Positions 11,161-22,179 of a DNA stretch of 64,000 nucleotides are shown piece after piece. Location: contig JAJJXM010000033.1 in assembly GCA_024516155.1 (NCBI GenBank), positions 124,001 through 188,000 on the forward strand, read 5' to 3'. A model generated the notes under the pieces. It was given only the letters and a program-made list of their open reading frames with translations. It was not told the DNA's origin and did no database searches. Source of the DNA: Pyronema omphalodes (Eukaryota > Ascomycota > Pezizomycetes > Pezizales > Pyronemataceae). How positions within the stretch are numbered: position 1 is the stretch's first letter; the number at the start of each line of letters is the position of its first letter. Made by a program: the position numbers and the translations under genes.

Positions 11161-13664
11161 ATGCGGCTCTCTCTCGCTAAGCCCCCACTAAACGCGTCTC
11201 CCGGCCCCGGCGCGTCTCCCTGGCACCCACGCGCCCTAGCACCTCAGGGCACCGCAGCGAGAAACCAAATGTCCACCCCTCACCGACTCCGCCCAATCCC
11301 CTTATCCCAAGCTTTACAACAAACCTCCGCCCGTCTTTCAACCGGAATCCAAAGTCTAGATGATGTACTCGGAGGAGGACTTAAGACCGGGCAGGTAACT
11401 GAGATTACCGGCCCACCTGGTGTAGGCAAGACGAGGTTTATGTATGTAAGCTTCCCGGGTGCTAGATATCCCCATCGCATCCATCTTATGCCCTGATGTG
11501 CATGATAAACCGGGGTTCAACCCTATATGCTAGCTACATAGACAGGGCTAACTGAATATCGCTCAGTTTAAATCTTACACAAAACGCTTCTGCAACTTTA
11601 TGGATATCCTGTACATCACTCACATTCTTCCCCCCTGAAACCGACCTTGGAAAAGTAACCTATATACATACACCATCTCTTGCACATCTATTGGCGATAT
11701 TATTGCATTCTAACCTTCATCTTACCCCTCGTCTTAACCCCGCAAATGGTCTGAAATATCCAAGCCCCGATCAAAACCCTATCTCTCTCCTCCCTCAGGA
11801 TGGGCTTGTGGTTATTGATGATTTAACTTTGCCCTTGACTACTGCTTTTCCCCCAGGACACCCCGCAGTACGGAAAGCCCCGATATTGTTGTCGGTGATA
11901 CAGGAACTTCAAAGGATAGCGGGAACGGGGAGAACGGTGGTTATAACGACGGCTATGGGAACTAGGATTGTGAGAGGATATGGTGCGGTGCTACAGAGTG
12001 CGTTGAGTACGGGGACTGATAGGAATGGGGGTACAGGCGGCGTGGGCGGCGTTGGGACAAGGGTGGTTTTGTTGAGGAGGGAGGGGGTGCTGAGAGATGA
12101 TCAGGAGGGTAATATGGGGATAAAAGGGCTGCTGGGGGTGTCTGCACAAGCGGGAAGACAGGATTATCTAGAAGGCACTCAGGCGCTGCTGTCGACACAG
12201 GGAATGTTGGGGTCTATGAGTACTCAGGGAACACAGGGCTTGACGAGCAGTCAGCGAACGAGAAGGTTGAGGAAAGTGGAGTGTTTACGGGAGTTTCGGC
12301 TAGTTAAATGGGAGGGAAGGGAGGATGAGGAAGGTGTGTTACGCTGGTTTGGGTTGTTGAAGAATGGGGCTTGGGGGGATGTTCCCGCTGAGGAGACTAT
12401 GGAGGAGTTCTTAGAGGAGGAAGAGGAATGGGGAGGCTTGACGAAAGAACAGAGGGAATTTGGGGATTTCTGGCCAGTGGAGTTGGATGCTATGGTTGAA
12501 GAGGGGGCGTTTGTGGAGGATGATGGAGGGGTAGGGGGGGAGGATTATGTGAAACCGCAGAAGGAAATGGGAGAGGAAATAGAGGAGCACGAGGAGGAAA
12601 GGCCTAAGGAAACCGGAACACTCGAGACGCGGAAGATGAAGGCGGTGGAGGAAGATCAGGCAGAAGTACCAGAGGAGAGCGAACAGAGGCAGGAAGAACC
12701 AAAAGTACAGGATGCTTATACTTCGGATTCCAGTTTGACACCACCGCCAGAAACACCAAAAGCGGTGGAAGAAGAGCAGATCACAGAAGAGATTGTTACA
12801 ATAGAGGAAAATCAACCAATAGAGGAGCCAGAAGCAGCAGAAACATACCGAAGCTCTTCCTTGACACCTGTTCCAGAAGACCCAATGGAAGCCCCGGAAC
12901 AGAGCTCTTCTTTAACACCACTCGAAGAAACCCCTGAATTAACAACTGACCAACCAGTCGAACCAGCACATGAATATCAACCACAGCGACCGACACATCC
13001 CACAATAGAAGCCGTCTTAGAGGAGGAGCTACCAGAGTACTCAGAACTCCCACAACCAGATCAAACCAAAGACCAACCAAAAAAACCATACGAACTTGAA
13101 GAAGCAGCAGAAGAGCCACCTTACTCACCCCAAGCACCCAGCGTCTCTCCCATCTCAACTCCCGCAACCACAAACCTCACCCCCCGAGCAACCCCACCTC
13201 CACCTCCACCTGAAGACGTTCCCGAAATCCCCTTCAGAGCATCCCAAATCCTTACCGGTCCAGCTCTCCTAGATGCGTTACAGCAAGCAAGGGAATCCAC
13301 CCAATTGCGAATGGCTGCATCTCAAATTCCACATAATTACCCATTACCAGCAACAGCATATCCTCCAATACCCTTAGCACCAATTGAACAACCTTCAATA
13401 GTCGAGGAAGAACAGCCTTCGACACAAGATACACTTCCCCATCCCTCCCAATATCAGCACCAGCAGTTGAATGAGTCCTTCCAGTCAAATACGTCGGATC
13501 ATCCGGTGTTAAGTCAACCACTGATATCGTCGCCTAGACCGGAAGCACCGGTTCCGTCGCCGTTGACGATGATGAGAAGTCCACAGAAAGCACCCGGGAA
13601 ACGGAAGTGGGGGATGGATATGGGGGAGATTCCGGATAGTGATGAGGAGGATGAAGTGATATGA
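11161..13664 (+). CDS. Rad51-paralogue ATPase (Rad55-like) with long acidic tail
   Basis: Two exons, 11161-11441 and 11567-13664, coding for 792 residues. A second ATG at 11269 is closer to the conserved part and may be the real start. The RecA-type core begins with LSTGIQSLDDVLGGGL and has Walker A GPPGVGKT. After removal of the 125-bp intron (donor GTATGT, branch GGCTAAC) the frame continues ILNLTQNASATLWIS, as expected of the next strand. Walker B is GLVVIDDL, followed by a TVVITTAMGTR segment where paralogues have the L2 region. From about residue 300 to the end the chain is Glu/Pro/Gln-rich, repetitive (SSLTP motifs) and predicted disordered. Rad51 paralogues assist Rad51 filament assembly in homologous recombination. 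Rad55 is the closest type I can name; Rad57 and XRCC2-type are less likely. Confidence 0.7.
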
Positions 13665-14280
13665 ACCTAGGGATGGGATAGTAATGGGACAGGGTAGAAG
13701 TTAATGATTGATGACGGGGTACATTGGGAAGATAGGGAAGATGGAGAAGCTTAACATATAAATGGATTATCTACGACTAGTGAATTCAACCCCCAGAAGT
13801 TGGAATTAATATGTATTAGGCATAGATTAGATACCATTTACTGTCACCTGCATTTACAAGAAATCAGAAGAGTTAGAGATGGATAATAATCAAAAACCCC
13901 CCTCTTCCTGCTCTGCTATCTTCCCCCCGCACCCTTTTCTCCCTCCTCCTGTCCCCTCTTCAGCCTCACTCGAAACCATCAACCCATCAACATAATGCCA
14001 ACTGCCCAAAATTAGTACTGTTATATTGCGCCTAAACCAAGTAAAAGATCTTCCCCACTTCATCCCATTCTATTGCGATCTTCCTGGATAGAAAAACTGG
14101 ACATGCAAAAGAATGTAAAATGAAACCGAAATCACTAGTGGGTACCTTGTGTCAAAAAAAAAAGAAAAAAAAAAACAGTTGAATATTCATAAACTTTGCG
14201 ACATAAACTAAAACCAAAATACAAAACAAAATACAAATCTTCCAACAAGAAATGATACATTGTATCCCCCCCCCCCAAAA

Positions 14281-14320
<40 letters not shown>

Positions 14321-14324
14321 ACTC
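13665..14324. other. Spacer with homopolymer tracts
   Basis: Between convergent genes. It contains A-rich tracts at 14153-14175 and an uninterrupted run of 35 A at 14282-14316, just beyond the stop of the next minus-strand gene. No gene is supported. Confidence 0.6.
14282..14316. repeat. A homopolymer, 35 nt
   Basis: An uninterrupted A run located 9 bp beyond the stop of the 73-residue minus-strand gene, so it is a T run in its 3' UTR. Confidence 0.85.
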
Positions 14325-14633
14325 TCATGTGTTTCCCATCATATAACCCATCCCAGTAACACCCATAGCAACCAAAAAGCATAGCATTGGATCAGGATGC
14401 GAAGCCTGTGGTGGTGCATCCGAGCCTCCTACAATAACACGGGGTTTAAACCCGCCTTATATCCATCGTTAGCCATTAGCTACTAACATTTTCTTCCTAG
14501 ACTAGAGTTCAGATATAGAAGGAAGAATGATATTGAACATACCTTTGCCGCCACCTTTGGCAGAGACATGTAAGCAGTAGAATGAGATCATCACTATGAT
14601 GATAATCAAAACGTTGCGGCAGTGAGATGTCAT
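14325..14633 (-). CDS. Small secreted/tail-hydrophobic protein, 73 residues
   Basis: Two exons, 14633-14543 and 14455-14325, separated by an 87-bp intron (donor GTATGT, GCTAAC branch site, acceptor ATAAG). No single open frame shows this gene. The product starts MTSHCRNVLIIIIVMISF and has a clear signal peptide ending near HVSA. A short Gly/Lys-rich stretch (KGGGKGGFKPR) and a Pro/Ser/Asp linker follow. The last 20 residues are hydrophobic with three methionines (CFLVAMGVTGMGYMMGNT). The end could be a GPI-signal or a membrane tail. Splice sites, signal peptide and in-frame continuation agree, so I think the gene is real; function unknown. It is the first of three similar exported proteins on this strand. 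Confidence 0.6.
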
Positions 14634-15527
14634 CGTGGAGATGTTGGGTGAATATTGGGAAGATTTGGTGATTGGTGATTAATGATGAAGAGCTGTTTGT
14701 AATCGGTATTTAGTGCAAGGGGAAGTGAGATAGTGATGGAAGGAAGTAGGGACTTTCTATCAGGCTTTTATATGAAGGATATTTATACACGTTTTGTGTA
14801 CCTTCTTTGTGCAACAGAATCTGCAAACTTTTGGAAATTCTATTCGGATTCTTTCAATGAGGTTCACTGTACCGCATTTCTTTAAACTAATGGCAGCCTG
14901 TATCAGCCGGGAACTAGCAGCAGTCCTGATGGTAAGATTTTGTTGGACGGTGGTCCAGATTCAATAGTGGTTGAAATAGATTCTGGACTTTGGAATACAT
15001 TTTCCAAATACAAAATCAATCACAGCTTCCAGTGACAAACGAGTATTTACACTGGAACCAACCATAAGGAAGAATTCTCGATCATCGATCCAGATAATTG
15101 GATCATGATCAGGCCCGTTCAGTGAGGCGCGAAATGGCCCAATGAAAGATTATTCTTGTAATGATTATTAAATCTTCCCCAGTCACCTGTCCTCATGAAC
15201 CTTAACGCCATATGATCAACGACTTACTCCTAGCTCCAAATGATAATAAAGGCTATCTCCCGATAATAAATCGGTTATATAGGATCCCTCTCATAAGTAC
15301 ATGGTTTTCGTTTGGTGGTGCAAAACCCGCGCTTCTACCCCTGCCGCATGCTTACTAGAGAATCAAGAATTCCACAACACGATGGAAATTCCAAATTTGC
15401 CTATCCCACGATCACAGATATTCAAAATGAATTCAAAAAACACCATAACATCGTCTAAAAACAAGAAAAATTCCAACTGCAAGGTCCTTAAATACACACT
15501 CCAAACGCAATCCCATTACCAGAGTTC
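14634..15527. other. Spacer upstream of the 73-residue gene
   Basis: Carries the promoter of the small minus-strand gene and the 3' flank of the next one. A frame at 15301-15531 is Asn/Ser/Lys-rich and runs antisense into the next gene; I regard it as chance. Confidence 0.4.
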
Positions 15528-16778
15528 CTAACTCTGTACCAAAGCCCTTCCCACAACAACCGTAACAATCGGCACTATTATCATCCTCGGCCCGATATTC
15601 CTTCCCGCACCACTATCCTTCCACGTATAGTTTTCTAGAAACTCGCAAGAACATTTGCACGTCGTATCATTCTTCGGCTTCTCTGGTTTATTCAACTCTA
15701 CGGTGTTGGATGTACTAACTTCCGGAACCGTGGATACAGGGGAAGAGGGTTTAGTAGAACTGGTACTGCCGGAAACTGATCCATTAACCGACTCTGATGA
15801 AGCCGAGGAGTTAGAACCAACAATATTGTTGAAAAGTTCCTTCATCTCCGTTAAGCCGGTATCAGTGATGTTGACTGCTAAGATTGCATTAGTACTACCA
15901 AGCTCTTTGCTTGGTAGCGCCAAACCCTCGGGTCCATCTGGGGTGGTGTTTTCTGAGGCTGGTGTGGCGTTGTTGGATGCTGGGTTGAAGAATTCTTCTT
16001 GGTCGTCTGTGCCTACTGGCTTTGCTTCTATCCAGTTTGGCTCTGTATCGGTGTTGATAATCAAACCCTCGGATACGTCAGGGGTGATGTTTTCAGCGGC
16101 TGGTGTAGCGTTGGCAGATGCTGGGTTGAAGAACTCTTGTTCTTCTGTGGCTTCCGGCTTTGCTTCTATCCAGTTCGACCCTGTATCGGTGTTGTTTCCT
16201 GTGTTGTCGTCTACGAATACTCCACTTGGTTGGCTAATATTAGTTGTTGTTGATATGCCCTCGGTACCCGGGGTATTCAAGGCTACTCCAACAGGGCTGG
16301 TACTGATAATATCAGGGTGGTGGATAGTTGCTGGTTGGAATACACTGTTTTCGTATACGGACTGAGATCCGACACCGTCAGATGTTACGAGTTCTGCTTC
16401 TGCAGAGGCTGGTTTAATAGCCTCAGGTTGAGCAACATGATTTTCTGATGCATCGACGGATGCTGCAGAGTTGACACAAACTTCTGGTTCCCTGGGTTTC
16501 GTTGCTGATGCCGGACGGATATTTTCCAGTTCAGCTTTCTTGGCATTCTCGAGGATTTTCTTTAGAAGTGCCATATCTTCGGCGGAGGAGATTACGGTAA
16601 AGTCTCCGGGACGTGATGTAGGTAATGGCTGGGAAATTTCCGTGCTGCTGGGGGACGATTTGGTGAAAACGCGGTGGAAAGGGCTGGTGGTGACATTTGT
16701 GGCGGATTCGCCGGCAGCGGCAGTGGTGCCGATCTGCAGGAGTAAGAAAAAGAATGATGGATTAGTTAATACCCTCAT
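15528..16778 (-). CDS. Ser/Thr-rich secreted protein, probably GPI-anchored
   Basis: An intronless frame of 416 codons. Residues 1-22 are a signal peptide (FFFLLLQIGTTAAA). The body is rich in Ser, Thr, Asn, Glu and Pro, with many N-x-S/T sites. Two tandem repeats of about 46 residues lie at 197-239 and 243-286. Each has TDT..NWIEAKP, then (E)EFFNPAS.NATPA.EN.TPD and EGL. Near the end is a compact cysteine motif CKCSC at 374-378. The C-terminus is DSGAGRN followed by a hydrophobic stretch (MIIVPIVTVVV), as expected for GPI attachment, though RALVQS at the very end makes this imperfect. Such proteins usually sit in the fungal wall or plasma membrane. I recognise no catalytic domain. Confidence 0.78.
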   Translation of the reverse strand: MRVLTNPSFFFLLLQIGTTAAAGESATNVTTSPFHRVFTKSSPSSTEISQPLPTSRPGDFTVISSAEDMALLKKILENAKKAELENIRPASATKPREPEVCVNSAASVDASENHVAQPEAIKPASAEAELVTSDGVGSQSVYENSVFQPATIHHPDIISTSPVGVALNTPGTEGISTTTNISQPSGVFVDDNTGNNTDTGSNWIEAKPEATEEQEFFNPASANATPAAENITPDVSEGLIINTDTEPNWIEAKPVGTDDQEEFFNPASNNATPASENTTPDGPEGLALPSKELGSTNAILAVNITDTGLTEMKELFNNIVGSNSSASSESVNGSVSGSTSSTKPSSPVSTVPEVSTSNTVELNKPEKPKNDTTCKCSCEFLENYTWKDSGAGRNIGPRMIIVPIVTVVVGRALVQS

Positions 16779-17900
16779 TGCTGGATATTAATTTGCGTGA
16801 AGATGGCAAGTTACTGAAAAAAGAAATTCCGGGCTTCCTTTGACGTGATTGGGAGGATGGTATCAGGAAAGTTTGAGCGAAGCGCTTTAACTATAGGAGC
16901 GTAGTCATGGATTCATTATTATTCTATCTTTGCATTGTATGTTAGCTTACAACGGACTACAGAAATATAATACATGATATGGACTTTGCATTATATTTTC
17001 GTTAAAACTTCGACCCGGTTCTATGATTCAGCGAGTGATTGCTTATGACCCATCGTGGCGGGTCCAAGCACGTACATAATTCAAATCATTCATACAGTGC
17101 AATATGCTCATACATAGCTAAATTTAATACAGTATTTTCATGCTATGAGTATGTATTGAGCGTCAATCACTACTGTAGTGCCACTGTGCAAACGACCCAC
17201 GCGAGCCAAGTATCCTCATTTACGCCAAGGGCTCTCGGACTCCGGAACCCCTCAGAACCTGTCACTGCCCCTGTAAATTATCAGATGAGCAATGTTACCA
17301 TACATGATGGTAAATGTAAGCAATATTATAAGTGGTGTTTCACTGGTCTGTTTCTCGGCTGGAAATGTTTTTTTATTGGTCACGCAACGAAAAGAAAGTT
17401 AATGAACCTCGGGTATCGCTTAATGATATAGGGTATTCACGTTTGGCACCCATTACGAGTAAAGAGTATCGCCAATCAATTCAGATAACATTTTCATAAC
17501 TTCTAGTCAGTTCAGTGAGGCAAGGAACTCTATAACGCATACCAGGTAGAAAGTATGACATACGCGTTATATGATTTTAACTTAAAATACAATTGCTCAA
17601 TTCCCATAAAACACAGTACAGTATCAACAAATCACAAACAATGATAACACAAAATTCCAAATCCTCCAAACTCCTCATGAATCCCATCATTGCCGTAATC
17701 ATAATCCCGATAACCCCAACAATTCCCTCAAGTAATCACCATCATCCCTTATTTACCCTTGATATCCATGCAGTGATCCTCCCGCTCCCCGATGATTCAT
17801 ATTCTACCCCCCTTCTACCGTAACGACCTTGTTCCATGCCTAATCTGTTCCCTCTTAAACCCTGATAATCCTCATTCCCTCTGATCTTTTCTACAATAAT
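16779..17900. other. Spacer between two exported-protein genes
   Basis: The first few hundred bases are the promoter of the 416-residue gene. A frame at 17039-17431 (130 codons) has no recognisable domain and many unlikely residues; I do not call it. Confidence 0.4.
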
Positions 17901-18303
17901 CTACCCAATAAACAAAGCCCCACCAGCCGCAAGAGCTAGTACACCCGCCATCAACGCACTACCAGCGCCAACGGCAACCGCAACAGTACCCGCAACTATC
18001 GCTGCCGAAACTACAGACGTATCATCTTTCCGCGCCGTATTCGCTTGAGAAACATGTCGGCCTTGTAGGACTTTATATTGCGGTGTGTGGGCTTGTTGAG
18101 TATGATAATCTGGTTCTACTAGATAGAGGGGAAGAGGTGTTAGTATTGGTAATGGATGATAGATATGGTAATCGATAAGGTGAATCTCAAGGGGGTGGGG
18201 GTTGAATGGCATGGAATGTACCTTCGAAATAAAGACTAGACTTAGAATCATCGGTAATTTGCGTACCAAGATGTGTCTGGGAGGCGTTCGCGTTGGTCAT
18301 CAT
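17901..18303 (-). CDS. Small protein with hydrophobic Ala/Gly-rich tail, start uncertain
   Basis: Two exons, 18303-18222 and 18118-17901, give 99 residues if translation begins at the ATG pair at 18303. The intron (donor GTACAT) ends in CTAGTAG, where either AG keeps the frame and adds or removes one valine. The product runs MMTNANASQTHLG, then a polar middle (EPDYHTQQAHTPQYK), and ends in about 35 hydrophobic residues rich in Ala, Val and Gly with no charged end, as in a GPI-signal or tail anchor. Directly upstream the same frame continues as TTPFIALLAIIQLT, which would make an excellent signal peptide with MMTNANAS, but has no ATG of its own. So the true start may lie in an upstream exon I cannot find, or it has been lost. 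Moderately sure that this is, or was, a gene. Confidence 0.45.
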
Positions 18304-21300
18304 GGTGAGTTGTATGATTGCAAGAAGGGCAATGAATGGGGTTGTTATAGGATGCCGGTTCGAGTTGGAAAAGGTTTGATGCTTGATGCCGGGTAGGGAG
18401 ATAAGGTTTCGAGTGGTTGGTATGTAGCAAGATGCTTCCTTCCGTTAGGTGTCGCCTGGGGTTGAGGTCGAGTGTATGCGAGGAGTAGGGGTTGTTGGGT
18501 TTGAATTCAATTCTATGGATGGGTTGAATTCACTCCCTTGACTTCTGTTGTTGCTAGTTTGTTAGTCTAAGTCCCAGAAGATGAATTCGAAAGAGAAACA
18601 AGAGGAATAATTTATGAAGAACAAGGCGCCAGTGAATTTTGTGTACAGCGGCTGCTACACTTTATGTTGTGCGGCATGAGGTATCTTAAGGTATCTTATC
18701 TGCAGGTATCCGTTTATCTGCTACTTGTGATCAAGGTACCCGGATACGAAGTCTCGGAATGCGGGGTAATGATGTGGCGATACTCTGATAGAATAAAAAT
18801 AGTACTATCAATATAAATGAGACAAACTGACCTAGATTTTGAGGCGGACAAATATATGAGAACAGGTCTCGAGTGACGGTTGATGAATAAGTGTAGTGAT
18901 CTCTTCGTCTGGACTCTGTGTAAATGCTGGACAACGAACAACCAGCCCCTACTGCCGAACGAACCGAGCTACTAAATGTTGAATTATTTAAGCTTTAACC
19001 CTACAAATATGGTTGGGGTAAAAGATATGGGATCTTTTTTGTCGTGTGATCTCAATTCTTGGATCTCAAACAGTACGCATATTTTCGCACGAAAGATACA
19101 AAGTTCTAGCCGCGTTCTTACAGATTACCGAAGCAAGTTGAGTTGGCAACAATCGTTATAGCAAAATGATAGTGGAAATACAGCGATCTCTCCTATTCAG
19201 GCTCGTATAACTTACAAAAAATCATGATATTGTGCATTAGTCTCATGTAGGTACTTAAAAACACTCCGAGACACGGCGAGCATTCGGCTGAGAAATTACC
19301 CAAGCATTTTGTTTTCAGTGAGTCAGAAAAACAAATTCTACGCTTCTCCCGTCGGGAGCATCAACGGGATAGTTTACGAGTTGGGGGATCTAAACTGCGA
19401 GTGTCCTTGGTAATAGAGGAAGCCAACATCAATTGCCAAGTATATGCTTACAGCGGCATTGAGATCACGAATAATAACGACTGTAGAAATTGATACTGTA
19501 TTACATGCTTTGGCGCCTGTGTAACTTCATCTGCATCCACAGCAACCGGGATTCCGGAAATGCTCATCAGTGACAACACCAACGTCCGTGTTAGTTTTCA
19601 TCACGGACTATCCGGTTGTAATTACAGTATTCCGAACATACAACATCTCAATGCACGCCTATCATCACCATCTTGATTGTCTCGACCTTGTAGGATGGAT
19701 AGGCATCACTTATCACTCTGAAAGCGGATACGACAGTTCTTGATATACGGTGGACGATATTGGCTCTCGAGTTATCTCCCTCCGACCGATAATTTTACGC
19801 ACAATAATCTATAACCGAAGCAAAGGCTCTACTTTTTCCTTATGTACCCGAAGGTCGAAGCTTCAGGAGCCCGGTGGTACGGAAGCGAGAAAGAAGATCG
19901 ACTTCCCGAAGTGCTTTCAGCCCTGCGATGGGAGCCCTGGTGCCTACTATAGCCCTAGGGTATTCTGGGTAAATCCAAATGCATTTTACCGCCGGTGACA
20001 AGGGTCTTCGAGTCAAGTGCAATCATATGTATCCCAGACGATCGGTCTTAACGGTGAATGGTGGGTCGATATGTATAACTTCCCGAGGTCGATTGCTGAT
20101 ACGATACATAAGATTTCAGATCGTCAAGTAATTTACATACCCCCTTTCGCATCACTTTGATAAACATGATCTGTCACTTTCTTATGGATATGTACTCCCG
20201 ATACCCTCCGCAATTGCCGATCTTTCATTCCGATATCGGTTATGTATCAAGTCGGAGGAGCCCCTTTAGACTTTCGCCGAAAGTGTGTACGACAAGTACC
20301 AAAACGGGAAATTGGAGTTAGTTGACGACCGGCCCGAACCGAAGGATCTGTCTCCAAGATCAGCTGATGAATGACAGCTGTTTGACAGGTAGGCGATCGG
20401 CTTGTTTCGGTTTGCCGAATCCCGACGTCGAACGCCCAGAATGCCTTCAGCCTTAGACTGCGGAACGTTAGTAGAAGCACAACGCCACGCCGAGCTATTC
20501 ACAAATATATACTCATTGAACCGGGAACCCACTTTCCCGAACTCTTTGAACCCCGGTTTCAATTCCACAGTCTTTATTGCCAATTGCCGCCAGTGATGTT
20601 TTAGAAACGATGGATCAATAATGGATCGGGTCTAAAGACTCTCGATGATGAACAAAGCTTACGGGGAAATTACGGATATTAGGAAAATGTCTCTAGCCTT
20701 ATAAACTTGTCTATAGAGTAACTTCCAATTGAGTTTCTGTGTTCTGTGCCCCTGGAGTAGCGGGGTTCCAGGGCCATTCTCTCGGTGATCTGTCGGCGAG
20801 GTGACTGATCACCTTTTTCTGGAAGTGAAATTAGACTACCGTAGTACCCTACCCAGGCTATGTTGGCGTAATTTGGAAAACTGCCGTAGACATTTTCGTA
20901 TATACGCACGCAGACGGGTAGACAAGGATGACGAGCCGGCCCGGGGGTTGTCTACAATTCGTCTCATCTATTTACCATGGTTTAACATTTTGTGGTTAGT
21001 ATTGTTTTAGAAAGTTGTGCTACTTATTATGTATCAGAGAGCGGACATAATTTTAGAACAATGCGAGGATGATCGTAGGTATTGGAAGGTTCTTCAATGC
21101 ATGCTCTTCATTGCAGAGTAGCGTAGGATCTTTGCAACCTTGCTCCTCCTTGTTGACCATCCATTGGGTGTCTTTTATCCCTCCAGTTATGGACTCTGTT
21201 ACCGATATTGTCACAACTTCCTCCTGCATCTCATCCCATCCCATCCCATCCCTCCCATTCCGTTCGGCCCGGCCGTTGACAGCAGTAGATCGGCTTCCCG

Positions 21301-22179
21301 AAGCAGTGCTCATAGCCTTAGGGTAGGTGATGGATCACCTTTATGTGATGGAGTTAAAATTAAACAATTGCTTTCTTGGAACTCACGCACTCACTAATGA
21401 CCGTTGCCAGACAATTCAAACTGTCCACTAAACTTAAGATGACCGTGCGCAACTTTCGATTTCAAATCCTCCGCTAAACTCAAGATGACCGTGCGCAACT
21501 GTCGAATTCCTAAACGGTTCCAAGGGTTCGCGTGTCTCTACAAGGATTCAATCCGATTTGCAGCCATCCTCCAAGCCAAACCCAGCACTTCGGCATCGCC
21601 GACGGGTTCGTGATGTTGTCTTTGCGTAATGTTTTCTTTGGATGATCCATCAGTTTTTAATTCTTTTACATTTTTTACAAAATCCTGCTGTATACGAGTA
21701 TTGACCATGATCATTCGAATGATGAAAACTATTAAAAAATTACTATACTGCAGTATTGTAAATAAAATACAAAAAAATACAAACCCCGCCCCTTTTGCGG
21801 GACCCTTCGTATGCATATGCACCTTCTCGCGCCAGCTCCGATCGCCATGCTTTAGTCTCCACGCGGTAAAAAGACCGAGGCACATCCCGCCGCCAGCTCT
21901 CCCGTAAATTGCACATGCGAACCTACCCCGTTGCAACCTCACCACCATCCGATCCGAGGTTTCAAGTCAACGAGACGTAATCTCTAGATCCAGCATGGCC
22001 CGCAAGGTTTCCTCCTAAGCGAGAAATCTACAACGTGCTCCCCCACACCACCTTCGACCACGTTTTTCCAAGCAGCTCAAGCCAGCCTGCGAACCTCTAT
22101 ATCTACCTGCTTCCCCTCATACTTGAGCTCCTCAGATTCAGCAGATATCCAACCTCTACTCTCTAACCAATAATCAAAC
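18304..22179. other. Gene-poor spacer, 3.9 kb
   Basis: I find no supported gene. The part from about 19.7 to 21.0 kb looks different from its flanks (many CGAA, CCCGA and GATCGG words, less AT-rich) and has several 60-105-codon frames on both strands, none with a family signature; it may be a decayed gene or element. A CATCC microsatellite lies at about 21229-21260. A frame at 21538-21948 (-) has one hydrophobic stretch but nothing else to support it. The last 200 bp are the pyrimidine-rich leader of the aldehyde dehydrogenase gene. Confidence 0.4.
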
